Counted from the first letter of the stretch, positions 24,401 to 37,200 are shown. The stretch: DNA of 64,000 nucleotides from Asterochloris sp. CNOR1 (GCA_963969365.1 OZ017746.1:3286001-3350000), one strand, 5' to 3'. The notes: a model not told the origin generated them from the sequence alone. Made by a program: numbers and translations.

Positions 24401-26667
24401 CGGCGGTCAGCTGGCCTCTGCACTTTTTGTAAGCCTTCTCGTGCTCAAGCTGCTGCACGCTTTGACAGGGCCTGCAGATGAATGCACTCGCAGGGTCCAG
24501 CTGGCATCTGTCTGATGCAAGACAGCCATCCTGTGCTCAGGCAACCCTGCAAATGGCATGCACAGGCAGGGGTTAGCTAGTGCTCTGGGCTCTTGTCTGC
24601 CTTTGAATAGCCATCTGGGGCTGCTTCGCAAGGTACTCAGCCCTACAGATACAGATGAGCGGCACAGGCAGGCACTCTGGCCCGAGTGAGCCATCCCTGT
24701 GCTCTGGCTGCTTCAATTGGTGTCAAGCCTCGCACATGGACTGACAGTGCAGGAGTGAGCTGATCCTCTGGCGTCTATCTGGACTCAGTCAAGCCATTCC
24801 ACACAGTGCTGAGTCCTTCAGAGGAGGGTGCACTCATCAGGGTTGCATGCTGATCCACACTGCACCCAGCCCTGCAGCATCACCAGAGAAACAGCGGACA
24901 TGGCAAAAGTCAACCTTGCAGGACCCATGCTGGATGAGCCCTGCCCATCTCTTGCCTAGGCCCGTGCTTGCCTGTGCTCACACCAGTTGATTTTCAGGTG
25001 CCTACAGCATGCTTCTTGAGCAGTGAAAGGTTCACGCACCAACTGTGCAGGCAGGTCATACCCATACAGCATGGGTCATCAATGTGCACATCCTCACTTC
25101 AATGCAGAGCGCCCCTCCCTGGCAAATGCCAGGGCCTTTTTGGTAAGGGGACACAAGGCTTGCAGATGGTGACAGCTGGATGTGCGCCTCGGCCGGCTTG
25201 CCCCAAGCAGCACAATCATGGAGCACAGGGCATACATTAAAACTCACCCTCCATATGCGCTTACAAAGGGTAATTCCTCAACGCTTCTAGCCCACTCCCC
25301 GACAGGCACCTGCAGGCAGCGGATGTGGCCATTCACCATCAACAACTGCACACAGGGTTCCTGCATCTGACAGTGCGCTTCCTTTGTGACACCAGTGAGC
25401 CTTGACAGGCGCAGGCGTGTAGCTAACAATTCTGGGGCACATGTGTAGGCAGTCACACCAGCTGAGCCACCAGCAGCGAGCCAGCAGCAGCAGAGTCAGC
25501 AGCAGTCTAGCAGCAGTAACTGGCCCAGCAGCACCATGGCTGAGAGATTGCCAAGCCCACCTCGACAATGGCCACCTTGCCATCCCCCAGTAGGATGACT
25601 CGTTTAACCAGCCTCTCACTGAGCATCTTGAGCATCCAGGCGTAAGACATGTGGGGACTGCCGATTGGGGGCAGGTGCTCCTGGTAGTTGGCCTTGTCCT
25701 GAAACTGCATCAGCTGCTTGGAGGCCTTCTGCCAGGCACTCTTTGCAGACTTCTGGGCTGTCTTGGCAGTTTGCTCGGCCTGTTGGCGCAGATTGCGCAG
25801 GTTGATTGCTGCCAGCGGCGCCACCGCCAGCACCCTCATCTGCAGCATGAGAGAGGGAGTGGGTGTCAGTCTGGCCAACAGGGATGAACCCCACTAGGGT
25901 TCGGGGGCACCGAGTCGGCACCATCAGCTGCAGCAGAGTGGAAGCAGTGCCAGAGCAACTTTGTCAACAGTGATGGCGACAGGGCTCCTGGCCAGCACCG
26001 TCAGCTGCTAATGTGGAGTCATTGTGGGTGTCACTGCAAGTACACTTTAGCAGAGGGTCATCAACACAATGGTCTCAAGAATGCCAGGGAAGTACAGCAA
26101 GCAAACGCCATCACCTGCGTCAACCGCAGGTGACAGATGCAACGGTGCTTCCTCAGCAGATAGGCCTGCCTGCACCATTGCAGGTGGTGAGGGCATGGAC
26201 CTCACAACTGCTGTGCGAGGCTCACCAGCTGCAGATCCTCTAGCTGTCTGCCTGCACCTCGAGTGCTACTCCCTGAGCTGCATCCTGAGCTGGAGGCCTC
26301 TGACTGTTCTGACACATGCCCCTCCCTCTCCTGCAGCTCCCGTGAATCGACCTGCACTAAATATTGGCGTCTGAGTGCTATTCGTGATATGGGCAAAGCT
26401 GCACCAGGCTTCAGGTGGATGCTGACTCACAGTATCCTCACTGTCTGAAGCAGCGACAGCAGCAGCCCAAGTGTTTCTGCATGTGGGCCTCCAGCTGCTG
26501 GAGTGAATTCGCCTATGTCTGCCTTGGGGTGGAGCTCGCTGTCGGCATCGCCTCTGCTCGACTCTGAAGCCATGCAGCCTGGGTCTCCCTAGCGCACTGC
26601 TGATCAATACACTTCTGCTGCATGGCAACAGCGAACCGCCTCGGTGTCCCAGACAGGCACTCTCCAT
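18432..26667 (-). CDS. FtsH-like AAA ATPase with degenerate protease site (FtsHi type)
   Basis: A multi-exon gene. Exon 1 (26667 to about 26435, ATG) is rich in Arg, Ser and Ala and ends [12 protein letters not shown], typical of a chloroplast transit peptide. Next come an acidic exon ([13 protein letters not shown]), a helical stretch ([18 protein letters not shown]) and [15 protein letters not shown], as in FtsH N-terminal domains. A hydrophobic segment ([20 protein letters not shown]) near 23800 is probably the membrane anchor. The AAA module has [19 protein letters not shown], Walker [10 protein letters not shown], Walker B IIFI then [31 protein letters not shown] and [15 protein letters not shown]. 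In the protease domain the metal motif HEAGH is replaced by LLAGR (about 20920), so both zinc His and the catalytic Glu are lost. A later [14 protein letters not shown] keeps the fold. Such FtsHi proteins act in plastid FtsH-type complexes (family knowledge). The last exon ends [11 protein letters not shown]. Which FtsHi paralogue it matches is unresolved. Confidence 0.83.
21948..22106. repeat. Exon-edge duplication, FtsHi intron (case 5)
   Basis: The acceptor side of the exon encoding [10 protein letters not shown] (21948-21980) recurs at 22074-22106 in the preceding intron, about 80% identical with small gaps. Between them lies a further 17-18 bp direct repeat (GACCTCATTGATAAGCCT / GACCTCAATGATAAGCCT) at about 22001-22037. 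Confidence 0.7.
23011..23200. repeat. Exon-edge duplication, FtsHi P-loop exon (case 6)
   Basis: The first part of the Walker A exon with its acceptor (23011-23068) recurs at about 23139-23205 in the upstream intron. A 28 bp core is nearly identical. On the minus strand the copy reads [13 protein letters not shown], a broken P-loop, after a CTGCAG. Confidence 0.82.
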
Positions 26668-27024
26668 GCTGAGCTGGATCTTACGGCCTCTGCCTCATCA
26701 GCAATTCAGCAGCTGCTGCGAGCCTTAGGTCAAAACGATCTGACATTTGTTGTTGCAGTGCGATCATGAAATGCTCAGGGATGGAGGCCCATCAGAGCTA
26801 CTGGCTTTCAAAATTTCGCAGTGGAGCACCCTGCACCTGACGCCAGCTCTGTCTGGGCATGGCTGTCAGGGATAAGCTGTCCGAAGCAATTGAAATATTT
26901 AGGAAGGGCCATGAAGGCAGGCCAGCAAGAGCGAAGGCATCAGAGGGCTCACTAGGTCTGAGATCTACGATTTGGAGCACAACATTAGAAGAGCATCACT
27001 GCTGTAGGAACAGCTGAGCAGTGC
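26668..27024. promoter_or_regulatory. Divergent promoter region, FtsHi / TPR-SGNH gene
   Basis: A 357 bp gap between head-to-head ATG codons, presumably a shared promoter plus both 5' UTRs. An AT-rich patch (TTGAAATATTTAGG) lies near 26888-26901. No defined element is certain. Confidence 0.4.
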
Positions 27025-30000
27025 ATGCACAAAATCTACATACACCTCGAGGAGAGCCGCACCAGGCCAGCCTTCACTTTAATCAGCAGGAGCAGTCCTT
27101 GCAGCACAGTCCAAGACATCCTTAAAGGCTTTGCTGCCGCCTATGCTGCAAAGCATGGTGCTGCTGGCAGGCTGCATCCATCCAACCTGGTCCTGCGTCC
27201 AGCAGACAAAGCGAGTCCTGTGGCCAGCCACATCCCCATAGCCAGGGCTATCAAGGCTGGCTGTGATGCCTACGTTTTGGAGCAGCCTGCGCAGCTCACA
27301 GGTCAGTCAGAGGGCCGGGCTGCGGCACCTGCCTCTGGCAGTCCTACAGTTTCGCTCAGGCATGAGCCCAGGGCACCCCAGCAGGCCGCAGCAACTCCTG
27401 CCGTTGCTGATGCTACCACAGTGGAACAGCTGGCAGCAGACCTGAAGGTCAAGCTGCCACCAGACCTTGAGCAGGCTGCCAGGCAAGTGCACTTGTGGTT
27501 ATGGTAGACTGACGAAAGCCTGACAGCAAACATATGCAAAGCAGAATGCTTCTTGGGCGCCTCGTCCCAGAACAGCCACTGCCGCGGGCAACCTGCCCAG
27601 TGTGACAGAAGCAGCGCTTCCGAAGCCATCGGCTGATACAGGGCTCATCATCCACCTGTCTGCAGGGGGAGCTCTGACGGCCAGCACTGCTCTTTTGAGG
27701 ACAGCAAGACATACACACCTGTCATCAGGCAATTTCTGCAGCGTGCAAGGCAGGCAGAAGGCAAGAAGTACTTTAGAGCCGCCAAAAACATCTATGAGCA
27801 GGTGGACCGCACTATAGCCTCCTGATGCTTTTGCTGTGCTGTGTTGTACTCTGCTATGCTGCGCGGTGCGTCCCAGGTCCCCTACGGGACCTGCAACTTG
27901 GCGACTGTTGTCGCAGAGCCCAGCTTCGCCCAGCGTGGACTGCAGGTGTTGGTTATTGCCCCTGAGCACAGGGAGGCCCTGGTCTGCCTGGCCTGCCTGT
28001 GGAACACAGTGAACAGGCCCCAGGACGCCACAGCCACTGCCAAGAGGGCTGTCGATGCAGACCCCAAAGACGCGGCCACCATGGAGCTGTATGCAGACTG
28101 CCTGAGGTGCGCAGTGCTGCAATCGGCCTTGTACCCCCGTCCAAGCATTTGCCCGATCTCTGCGTGAGCGTGCATGTGGTGCAGCACACTGCGGCATCTG
28201 CCTTGGCCATGATCACCAACTGTGGTGCACTTTCTCACAAGCTTTTGAGCTGCAGTGCATGCGGGAGGCACAAGGAAGCTCTGCAGGCATACGAGTGGGC
28301 AGTGGACCTGGCCAAGGCTGGGCGCCTGCCCTGTGCCAAGGTGGACTGCCGGCAGTGCGTGAGGGAGGACCGAGTGCATGTGAGCACGATGCAAGCTGGC
28401 CATTGCGGCTGCTCTGCAATCTGACGGCCTGCTCATGCCATGGCGCCTCCACGAAGCCCTGTTCGGTCCTGCATGGGGATGTCGAGCTCTCATGCGTCAT
28501 GCTTGCAGGCCCACACCCTGCTGACACTCCAGACACAGTCCAGGGTCCTGCAGGTGTCCATGGCCCGGGCTCTGTACGCCATGGGAGGCAGCTATCAGGA
28601 CGCAGCCAGCGCAATAGTGATGAACATCCTGTCAGGCAATGCCGCGCACCCCCAGGCGCTGGCGCTGTACGCACAGATTGCGGCAGGCCAGGGCATGCTC
28701 CACGATGCCATCCGCGTATTGCTGCGTCTGCTGGTGCAGCAGCCAGACAGCCGTGCAGTCAGGCAAGTCTGCCAGCTGTAGCATGCTACATCTTGAGAGG
28801 CAACAGAGCCGCACTGTCAAACATAGGCAGTGCAAGGCCTACAGAGCTCAGCACGCATGGACGCTCCAAACATCGCAGGATGGCTGCCTGCCTTTCCCAA
28901 ATCGCCTCTCCAACTGCGTGCAGGCAGCAGATTGCGCAGTGCTTCAGCCAGCAGCAGGGGGTGCTGCAGGTGCTGGAGGCAGAGATGGGCGGCGCAGAGG
29001 CAGGGGACATGGATGCAGCCCTGGCATTTCTGGCCAGCGTCATCAAGGACCATGGAGCCGTGGAGGCTTCCAACAGCATGCTCAGGTGATTCCTGCACTT
29101 GTAGCCCTGCTCGTCATGATCCTGGAAGCGGTCAATTGGGTGGACATGCAGTCGTCCAACAGCCACATTGGGTGATGCCTGCTGCCATACACATGCTTGT
29201 GAGGCATGTGCTGGCATACAGACTGAAGGTGCTGCGCGCGTCCTGCCTGCAGGGAGTCGGTGGCAGCAAAGCCAGCCAATGTTGGCTATGCCTTGCAGCT
29301 TGTGCATGGCATTCAGCTGGAGCTGGACTATAGGGCAGCCCTGGAGGTGGTGGCCAGTCTGCTGAGCCACTGTTGGGCATCCCCAACATCACTGGGGCAC
29401 AGCCGACAGCCAGACGCCATGTGCACACGGTGAGCCTGCAATTTGATGACAGAGTCCATGGGCATCAAGAGCTAAGATTTCAACAGCAGAGCACTTTGCG
29501 AGCTGCACACTGGCTCTTGTGTGCAGGCTGCAGCTGCCAGGTGCATCAGCAGGCCTGTTCAGGTTAATCGAGCAGCAGCTGCGTCAGATCATTGACGGCA
29601 GCAGCAGTCACTTGACATGGCCTGAGCTGGAGCCATGGGAGCCTGCACTGCATTCAGCCACTTGGGGTACCACACCCAATGACCAGGCCTTTGCCCAGTA
29701 CGCCCCACAGACGGCCCACCAAACTGTGAGTTCTGCAGAGCTGCAGCAATTAGTCAAAGATTTGTTGCAGCCCCTTGTCAATCCCTGCAGCATCACACTG
29801 TGGCATGTCATCTCACTCATGCATGACTCCCTTGCTGGCACAGCCTTCCCTGCCCTGCTTCCTCCCCGTTGGCTGGCTGGCATATCTTCTGCGTTGTATA
29901 AGCTTAGCGCCTCAACTCACTGCCCTGCCTCCAGGTTGAGTACTCCCCAGCTCAGCTTGACTTCCTGGCCCTCCTCTTCACAGCAGTCAAAGTCCTGTAC

Positions 30001-31274
30001 ACAGGCGGCGCCCTTCCAGCCTGCTGTCGCCTTGTCAGAGTGCTGGAGCCGCTGCGACAGGCCTCCCACCAACCCTTGCACCACACGCTCATACGCAATG
30101 AAACGGCATATTTTGGGTGCATCCAACAGCTGCTGACAGAGGCCCCTCCTCCTGCACTGCCGCTGGAGGGGACCAGCAGGCCGCTGTTCCTCTGCGGCGA
30201 CTCGCACTGCCTGGCAGGTATGCGCTGCAGCTGGAGGGTCCTCCCTAAGATTGATGGAGGTGCCCTGCTTCAAACTGCACCTCCACACCTGCAGGGGAAG
30301 CGGGCTTTCAGTGTTGCAGCACGCTCCAGCATCTCTGCACTGTGTAGTGAGGGCTTGCAGGTGCTGTGCTCATGCTTGGTGCTGCAACGTCCAGGCGCCT
30401 GGCGGCTGGTCCAGCTTCGCGGCAGGCAGCGCCTTCTGTGGCCAAAGTTGATCACTGGCTGCAAGATCTGGCACCTGAGACCAGAAGGTGGGGCACGCTG
30501 CCCTTGCCAAGTCCCTCATCGCTGCTGCTCTCAGCCTGTCCTGCAGCTCCTGACGATCGGCTTGTCAGTACTGTGTGCAGGGAACTTCTTCCCACACCAT
30601 GCATTCCAGCAGACGATGGAAAGTCTACCAGATGGCTCTCAGGTGCCAGTGCATCTCGTTTTTTCTAGAAGTCTTTGCACCTGCTGCTGCGAATGCTCAT
30701 TGTGGCTGTCTGCTGCAGGTTATTTTCCTGTTTGGCGAAATTGACTGTCGTGAAGGCCTTACCATGGCTGTGGATAAGCTCAAATATGAAACGCTGGAGG
30801 CAGCCATGGAGGTTCTGCTGCAGATCTACCAAGGTAGGGCTGCATGCTTACTTTGTCAGCACAGCCACAGCCCCTGGCACTCCCCCAAGCGCTGCTCTGT
30901 CCTGCAGACGTGCTGCTGGACCTAATGGCTTCGCGGCGTTTTGAGGTCTTTGTGCACTGTGTGGCCCCAGTTTTGGATGCAACCCGCCATGTGGTGGTGC
31001 TTTTCAACCAGCTTCTGAAGAAGAGGGTGAGGCTCTCTTCACTGGATGTCATACAGGCACTGCACATCTGTCTGGTGTTCACTTTGTCTACCTTTGTGCA
31101 CCGCAGATGCAGAAGCTCAGTCTGCAGCTGAATCGCCTTCACTGGCTGGATTTTTCTGACAGACTGCTGGCAGCCAATGGGAAGGACTTCAACCCCAGTC
31201 TGAATTTTGATGGCACACACATGAGCCCCAGATATGTGTCTTATATGAATGCTGCCTTTGAAACCATTTCATGA
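27025..31274 (+). CDS. TPR protein with C-terminal SGNH-hydrolase-like domain
   Basis: Starts MHKIYIHLEESRTRPAF at ATG 27025 and ends with TGA at 31272-31274 in about a dozen exons. The N-terminal part looks like a small ubiquitin-like or docking domain, followed by a linker (VEQLAADLKVKLPPDLEQAAR). TPR-like helices follow: QRARQAEGKKYFRAAKNIYE, PEHREALVCLACLWNTVNRP, KRAVDADPKDAATMELYADC and HKEALQAYEWAVDLAKAG, then SYQDAASAIVMNILSGNAA. The C-terminal domain has PLFLCGDSHCLA (block I, Ser in GDS), VIFLFGEIDCREGL (a G-x-x-D block) and NFDGTHMSPRYV (block V Asp-x-x-His). These three blocks in order match SGNH/GDSL hydrolases, although the third block lacks the usual Asn. Substrate and role are unknown. 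The first intron uses a GC donor (27483-27484): exon 1 ends EQAAR in phase with QFLQRARQAEG from 27729. Internal borders are mostly approximate. Confidence 0.75.
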
Positions 31275-32121
31275 TACAGTCTGGCTTGTGTGCTTCGAAC
31301 ATGGCCTAACGCATAAAGATTGACAGCTGCAGATCTGATGACAATGCGCTGACAAATGGAGTCAACATCTCTGAGCAGGCTCTTGTGCAAATTGGTCAGC
31401 TTCTGAAAGCAGCGGCCACACAATATCTGGCTTGTTCATGCCCCACTTGCCACTTAGTCTGACAGTCTGTTGTTTTAGGACAAATTGACTCCATCAATAA
31501 CAAAGGCCTCCGTGCTTAGCTTCTGAAATTCGAGGTGCAGGTCATAATTAAGCTCTATAGACCTCACCAAAATGGTGAAGAGGATCCTGGCAAGACAGCA
31601 CTGTCTTGAAGTCCTCCAGGGCCCATGCCGTGGTGTTCATGAGAAGGGCAATATCTGGCTACAGTACAGGTGCCATGGGCAGCAGTGGCTTGGCTGACAT
31701 GGCCAGCTGCACTGTGGTATCGCTCAATACTCTTGAGGCAAAACATTACTGGTGCATGGGTGCACCAAAGTGCTGGAAGGCTTGCCAAGCACTGTGCCGC
31801 AAGTCCTCGGCTGCTTCAATGCTGCTCTCCTGTTTGATGCAGATCTGTTGAACCTCAAAGTTGGCTGCTGATCTCAAGTGATGTTCACAGCTTTTGGCTA
31901 CTTGAGATTTATGATATCTGCTGTGCAGCCCATTTGGCCTCTTCTTATCATACTAAAACTCAAGTTCATGGAATGTTGCATTCTAGAGTTCGCACTGCCT
32001 CTCACTGACAGCTGGATATGTTGGGGTAGAGATCGTCCAAGACTATAGCCCTTTGCTGACAAAAATTAAAGGAGGGCCCCAGGGCCATGTTTATGCACGA
32101 GCAGCCAGCAGATGCCAGCCT
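31275..32121. other. Tail-to-tail intergenic region, no gene recognised
   Basis: About 850 bp between convergent stops, holding at least two 3' UTRs. On the minus strand about 31560-31640 a short open stretch (MNTTAWALEDFKTVL) ends before a GTGAGG, but it has no supporting neighbours and I do not call it. The rest is AT-richer with nothing recognisable. Confidence 0.4.
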
Positions 32122-33884
32122 CAGAGGTCAAATGGCTTCACACTTGTCTGCTCCATGAGCTGATTCTTGTCCACAGCTGCCAGAACCTGCAGCCATAAGG
32201 GTGTTAGCTCCTGCAGCACTCCTCAGTGCCACAGCAGCCAGCCACAGCAGCCCGTCACAGCACAGAAGCAAGACCTGGTCACCTTATTTGCTGCCTTGGG
32301 GCTGAAGAGAGCCCTCACGGCCAGCTCTGCCACATCTTCCCTGTGGATTGCGCCACACACATTAGTGTCCTCTGATAAGACACCGGTGCCAGTGGCTGGC
32401 TCCTGCTTGAGGCCCCCAGGGCGAATGATGGTGAAATCCATCTCACTCTGCATGCTCTGCAAGGGCACATCTGGTTCAGCAGTGCATGCCGGAAATGCCT
32501 CCTTGCAGTGGGGTTGATGCCTGGTACAGCCAATTGTGACCAGAGCAGCTAAGATAGGGCTGACAGACGGTCTGGGGCAGGCAGACAGACGAGCCTCACA
32601 GTGCTGCAATGCCAGGGTCCTTACAACCGCATTACAATGGCAGCCAGCTACATAGACAGGGTGCATGCCCTGGGTCTACAAACGGGCAGCCACAGCAATC
32701 TGCCAAAGAACCGTGCAGCGCTCTCACACAGTACTGCAGACCTGGAGCCTGCACACCCACAGAGCCCTTTCACCTTGAGCTCCTCTTCTGCCTTTGTCTT
32801 CTCCTCTAGCACGCGCTTGAGTACGTCGTACACCTGCTTAGGTGGGGCGTCTTTGCTGTCCCCCGCGCCAATAGAGGTGACCAGCACAAAGCGCTTGACG
32901 CCAGCCTTGGCTGCCGCCCTGATCAGGTTGATGTTCCCCTGCAGGCAGCACATTGCCAGGCTGCCAACGCTGCACAGGAAGGACATGAATGTGCACCTTA
33001 CATGACAGCAAGCCAGAATATGCCTGCCTGCCTTTCTGTCAATATTGCATGCTGTTCCCCACTCTCCAGCATTGCCCAGGGGCCTGCGACTGACACATGT
33101 TACTCGATGCTTGGACACCAATGTGCTGCTGGGGCAAGACTGCAGCAACCACCCAGCTGGCATACTACCCCTGCACTGTTGTCTGGCAATTGACCCTGCC
33201 TGGCCAAGCTTCAGGCAGCGTCTTTGTTTAACATCATGACAGGGGAAGCGTGCCAACTGACCTGAGAGTCGGGGGAGGGGTCAGCAGGGGTTCCACCAAT
33301 GCAGGAGACCACTGCCTGGAGGTCCTCGATCTGGTCAAACACCTCGGCCACATCCGTCTCAGACAGTGCATCGCCACGCACAACCCTGGCCATCATCTTT
33401 TCAATCTCAACCCTGCAGGGAACAACATTGCAGCTGCTGCACAGCAGAGGCCTGACAGGCCGCTTGATTGAGAATGCTGACAGTATGCACCATGGCACCA
33501 ATGCGTTTCACCCTTACCTGCGGGTGTCAGATCGCTGTAGCATGAATACCCAGCTGCCCATGTCCACCAGCTTCTTGGTGACAAACAGGGCAGTGCCACC
33601 GCCGCCTGCCACCAAGATGTTGGCATTGTCAGGATCTATCTGCCTGCTGGTGCTTGCATGGACAACACAACTCCTGCTACCGCGTTGCTGCAGCCTGCAC
33701 AGCAGTCAAGGCTAACAGAACCATCTGCAGGCACCATAGGGGTCTGGCTGGCAGCAAAGAGGCTCACCTGCAAAGCCGGCGCCTTGAGAGCCCACATGGC
33801 AGCTGTTGCTGCACATCTGGACATTGCTGTCGGCTGATAGCTCCTGCATAACATTGAAGAGCTCAGAGGCAGCTGCGTAAGCAT
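32122..33884 (-). CDS. Atypical SDR / NmrA-like NAD(P)-binding protein
   Basis: Reads on the minus strand in about six exons. Exon 1 (ATG 33884, MLTQLPLSSSMLCRS, Ser/Ala-rich) may be an organelle-targeting peptide. The next exon starts IDPDNANILVAGGGGTALFV, a glycine-rich nucleotide-binding turn, followed by KKLVDMGSWVFMLQRSDTR. Then come VVRGDALSETDVAEVFDQIE, LQAVVSCIGGTPADPS, NINLIRAAAKAGVKRFVLVT, SIGAGDSKDAPPKQVYDVLK and SEMDFTIIRPGGLKQEP, with HREDVAELAVRALFSPKAAN. It ends AAVDKNQLMEQTSVKPFDL with TGA at 32122-32124. These are hallmarks of extended/atypical SDRs of the NmrA/Ycf39-like kind, which bind NAD(P)H but often lack the Tyr-Lys catalytic pair. No YxxxK is evident; VYDVLK gives only a loosely similar Tyr-Lys. 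Substrate unknown. In frame, the codon at 33902 is TTG, so ATG 33884 was preferred. Confidence 0.75.
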
Positions 33885-34270
33885 GAGCTTGTATTTGTAC
33901 AAGGCCCCAACTCAGGCTTTACCAAGGCAGCTTACTTACTTGAGCACAGGATCCTCTGCTGGAGCAGCATGGCTGGATCGCAGGAGAAAAAACCTTCGTC
34001 ACCTGGATTGTCATCTGATAGCACGACTTTTCATAGCATGCCAGCAGACATTCATGTAGCAGCTTCCCTTTGTGCATCTGGGTTGCTCAGGCTGTGATAA
34101 AGTGTTCAAAGCCATACACAGCCTGATGCACACAGTCGTGGTGTTTCTATGTCGAAAACCTGAGTGCCTGATCAACATGTGACAGTGATCCCTGTGCCCA
34201 GGACTCACGCTTGATCAGGCAAGCAGCAGCTTGATGACAGCCTTGCAGCTGGCAACCTGTGGGGCACATC
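33885..34270. promoter_or_regulatory. Divergent promoter region, SDR / TOP3A
   Basis: A 386 bp gap between head-to-head ATGs, likely a shared promoter with 5' UTRs. No specific motif stands out. Confidence 0.4.
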
Positions 34271-37200
34271 ATGCCTGCCATTCGTGTCCTCAATGTGGCA
34301 GAGAAGCCCAGTGTGGCCCGGGAGGTCTCCAAAATCCTCAGCAACAACTCTGCTACCACACAGCGGACATGGTGACCACATTCTGCTATACACCTTTTTT
34401 GTGTGCTGTAACATTGTTCCAAGCCCTGGGTCTGGCTGCAGTGCGCAGTACAACCCTCTGCACATGTTTGGCTACACCATTGGGGTCCAGACCTGCGACA
34501 TGGTCTTCACCTCAGTGCTGGGGCACCTGCAGCAACTAGACTTCACCTCTAGTCACACCAAGTGGTACTCATGCAACCCCTCAGAGCTCTACACTGCGCC
34601 TGTCATCAAGTCTGTGGCAGAGGTGGGGCGTAGCAAACACCACAATGCAGTGCTGCTCAAGGCAGCGAATCTGATTGTGTTTAGGTGTGTCTCAGGTCGC
34701 CAGGCAACAGCCTGTTACTTTGTCTTGAAGCAGTTCAAAAAGATGCGTCAAGAGGCCAGCACCATGGCAGCCAAGTCAAGCTGCATTCCTTGAACACCTC
34801 AGTGCTGAGTCTAGGATATAACCTGACTCCCTGGTGTGCCCCCTGCCTCAAGGACAAGAAGCAGCTGCAGAAAAGTCTGGAGCAGCAGGCACGGCAGTGT
34901 GCCTGGCTGGTACTGTGGCTGGACTGTGATCGCGAGGGAGAGAACATTGCCTTTGAGGTGAGCTTCAGTGTTTGTAACGCTGCTACTGTCTAGCCTGAAG
35001 CTTGAAGACACAGGGTTCTCCTGAGAAAGTGCTGCAGACTATACTAATGAGCACTGGACAGACAGCAGCCCCCTATTGCTGCTCTGCACCCACATGCCTA
35101 TAGGCTCAGGCCATGGCTTGCTGCCTACTGTTTCACAGATGATTCGCAGCACTCTGCAGGATGTGGGCGCGGCCTGTAGACGCAACTGATGACCAGCATG
35201 TGAGTCGGCCCTCCTTGGTCTGTGCCTGTAGGTCATTGATGTCTGCCGCAAGGTCAACCCCCGCATCCTCCCCAAGCGGGCGCGCTTCTCGGCCCTCATT
35301 GCCAGGGACCTGCACAGAGCCATCAATAACCTGGTTGCCCCTAATGAAGCAGATGCCAGAGCTGTGGACGCTCGCCAGGAGATCGACTTGCGCATTGGGG
35401 CTGCCTTCACACGGTTCCAAACCATGCTGCTTCAGGTGACTGTGGTTGGCAAGTCATTGATGTGGAGCTGGCTCTGATCGCGTTTGACATCGTGCACGCA
35501 TCCTGCAATGGAGTGGCCTTCAGGCGCTATGGAGCATGCCTCCCACCATCACAATGGCTCGTGAGGGATGGGGATGCCTCTGACACTATCTGGCCCCATG
35601 CTTTCATCCTACCAAACCGTTTTTAGGCATGTGAGCCGCCTTGACCTCCTGCAAGCTGCAGGCTGCTGGCACTGTGCTTGAACGGCACGCACTCATGTGC
35701 TGCGTGCAGCCTGCACAACGCCAGCAGATGCACACATGTGTCATGGCGTGCTGACCACTGGCACCTCTGCACCAAGGTGGTTTGCGTCCCTGCGGCGTGC
35801 AGAGCAAGTTCGACTGGTCAGCAACTGGGCTGGACACCGAGAGGCCCCTGATCAGCTATGGCCCCTGCCAGTTCCCCACGCTGGGGCTCATTGTGCAGCG
35901 AGCCTGGTGAGCCTCTGCAATGGCATCACTGCTGGCTGCAGCAAAGCTGTTGCTGTCTGAGCTGCAGGCATGGTGCAGTGCTTCATGGGCCATATGCAGC
36001 AGGCAGCCTGCAATCCAGTGTTGGTGCCACCAGCGTGGCTCTGCAGCTGCTAGTTTCAAGCCACAGGCCCTGCTGCTTGCAATCCCCTGCCTGTCCATGC
36101 ATGTGCTTGCTGGCTGGTCAGTCTCAGTCGGGCTTCAAGTACAGAAGGCCCTTGCACATCAACCAATGGGGCCAGCCCTGCTGTGCAGGGAGATCCAGTC
36201 GCACATCTCTGAGCCCTTCTGGCACATGCACTGCACCCTGAGGACGCCGGACAGCAAGTCCTGTGAGTTCCAGTGGGAGCGAGGTCGCCTCTTCGACCAC
36301 ACAGCCGCGGTCATCCTGTATGAGATGTGCATGGAGGACCCCACCGCCACCGTCCTCAAGGTGAGTCACGCATGCTCTGGGGGTGACTAGGCAGGGGTGG
36401 GGGTGGCGGGGACTCCGCCAGACCGGATGCAGCAGCAGCTAGCGGTGCCAGACTTGGCCTGTTCCCTGCTCCCATCACAAGAGTTGCCAGCCTTGGCGCC
36501 AACTGAGGCCGAGGCCAGCTGTGAGGCAATTATCATTGCGGGCAGACCGTCGTGGCTGTTGATTGCATCGCTGCTGCTAGGTTGTGGTCATGCTGCAGGC
36601 AGGCACTGGCCCCTGAGCCTCTCACCCAGTCACCTGTGTGCAGGTGCAAGGCAGTCAGCGGAACAGGTGGCCCCCGTTCCCCCTGAGCACGCTGGAGATG
36701 CAGAAGAAAGCAACATCAAGCCTGCGCATCCCTGGAGAGCGCATCATGAAGCTGGCGGAGGAACTGTATCAGGAGGGTTACCTCAGCTACCCTCGCACAG
36801 AGACTGACAGATTTGATCCAGGCTATGACCTCATGGTGCGTCACCGGGCCCTGCAGGACATGTGTAGAGTGGCTGGGGGCTGTAAGGTGGTGGCATGGTG
36901 AATGCATGTTTGTGCTCTCTTGGCCTGCAGCTTGCTGTGAGTGCCACAGCCAGGTGCTATAAGCCAGAGCTGCTTGCGTAGGGGGTTGAGCAAGGGCTGA
37001 ACGGGATTTGCACATGCACAACTTTGCACAGGGGTTGCAGGTTTCACCACAGCATTTGACCTCATGGTGAGGTGCCAACCGATGCCATGCGCTCTTGTGG
37101 TGTGGGGATCTGCTAAGTTGTGCTCTGTTTGGCAGCACTGATATGGGGCCTTGCCAGCCCTGTCAATGTTCTGCTTCAGCACTTGGCATGTGACTGCAGA

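Noticed and set aside
25898-25922. A GGCACCGAGTCGG stretch resembling the 3' hairpin of a Cas9 guide scaffold.
   Set aside because: A 13 bp match without the rest of the scaffold, in intronic DNA of a eukaryote just upstream of the FtsHi exon; chance similarity.
33885-33902. SDR start giving MYKYKLMLTQ.
   Set aside because: That codon is TTG; ATG 33884 is the first in-frame ATG.
36799-37080. Another candidate exon-edge echo in TOP3A (GACCTCATGGTG at 36830 and 37060).
   Set aside because: Only about 14 bp match; too short to separate from chance or from a genuine small exon.
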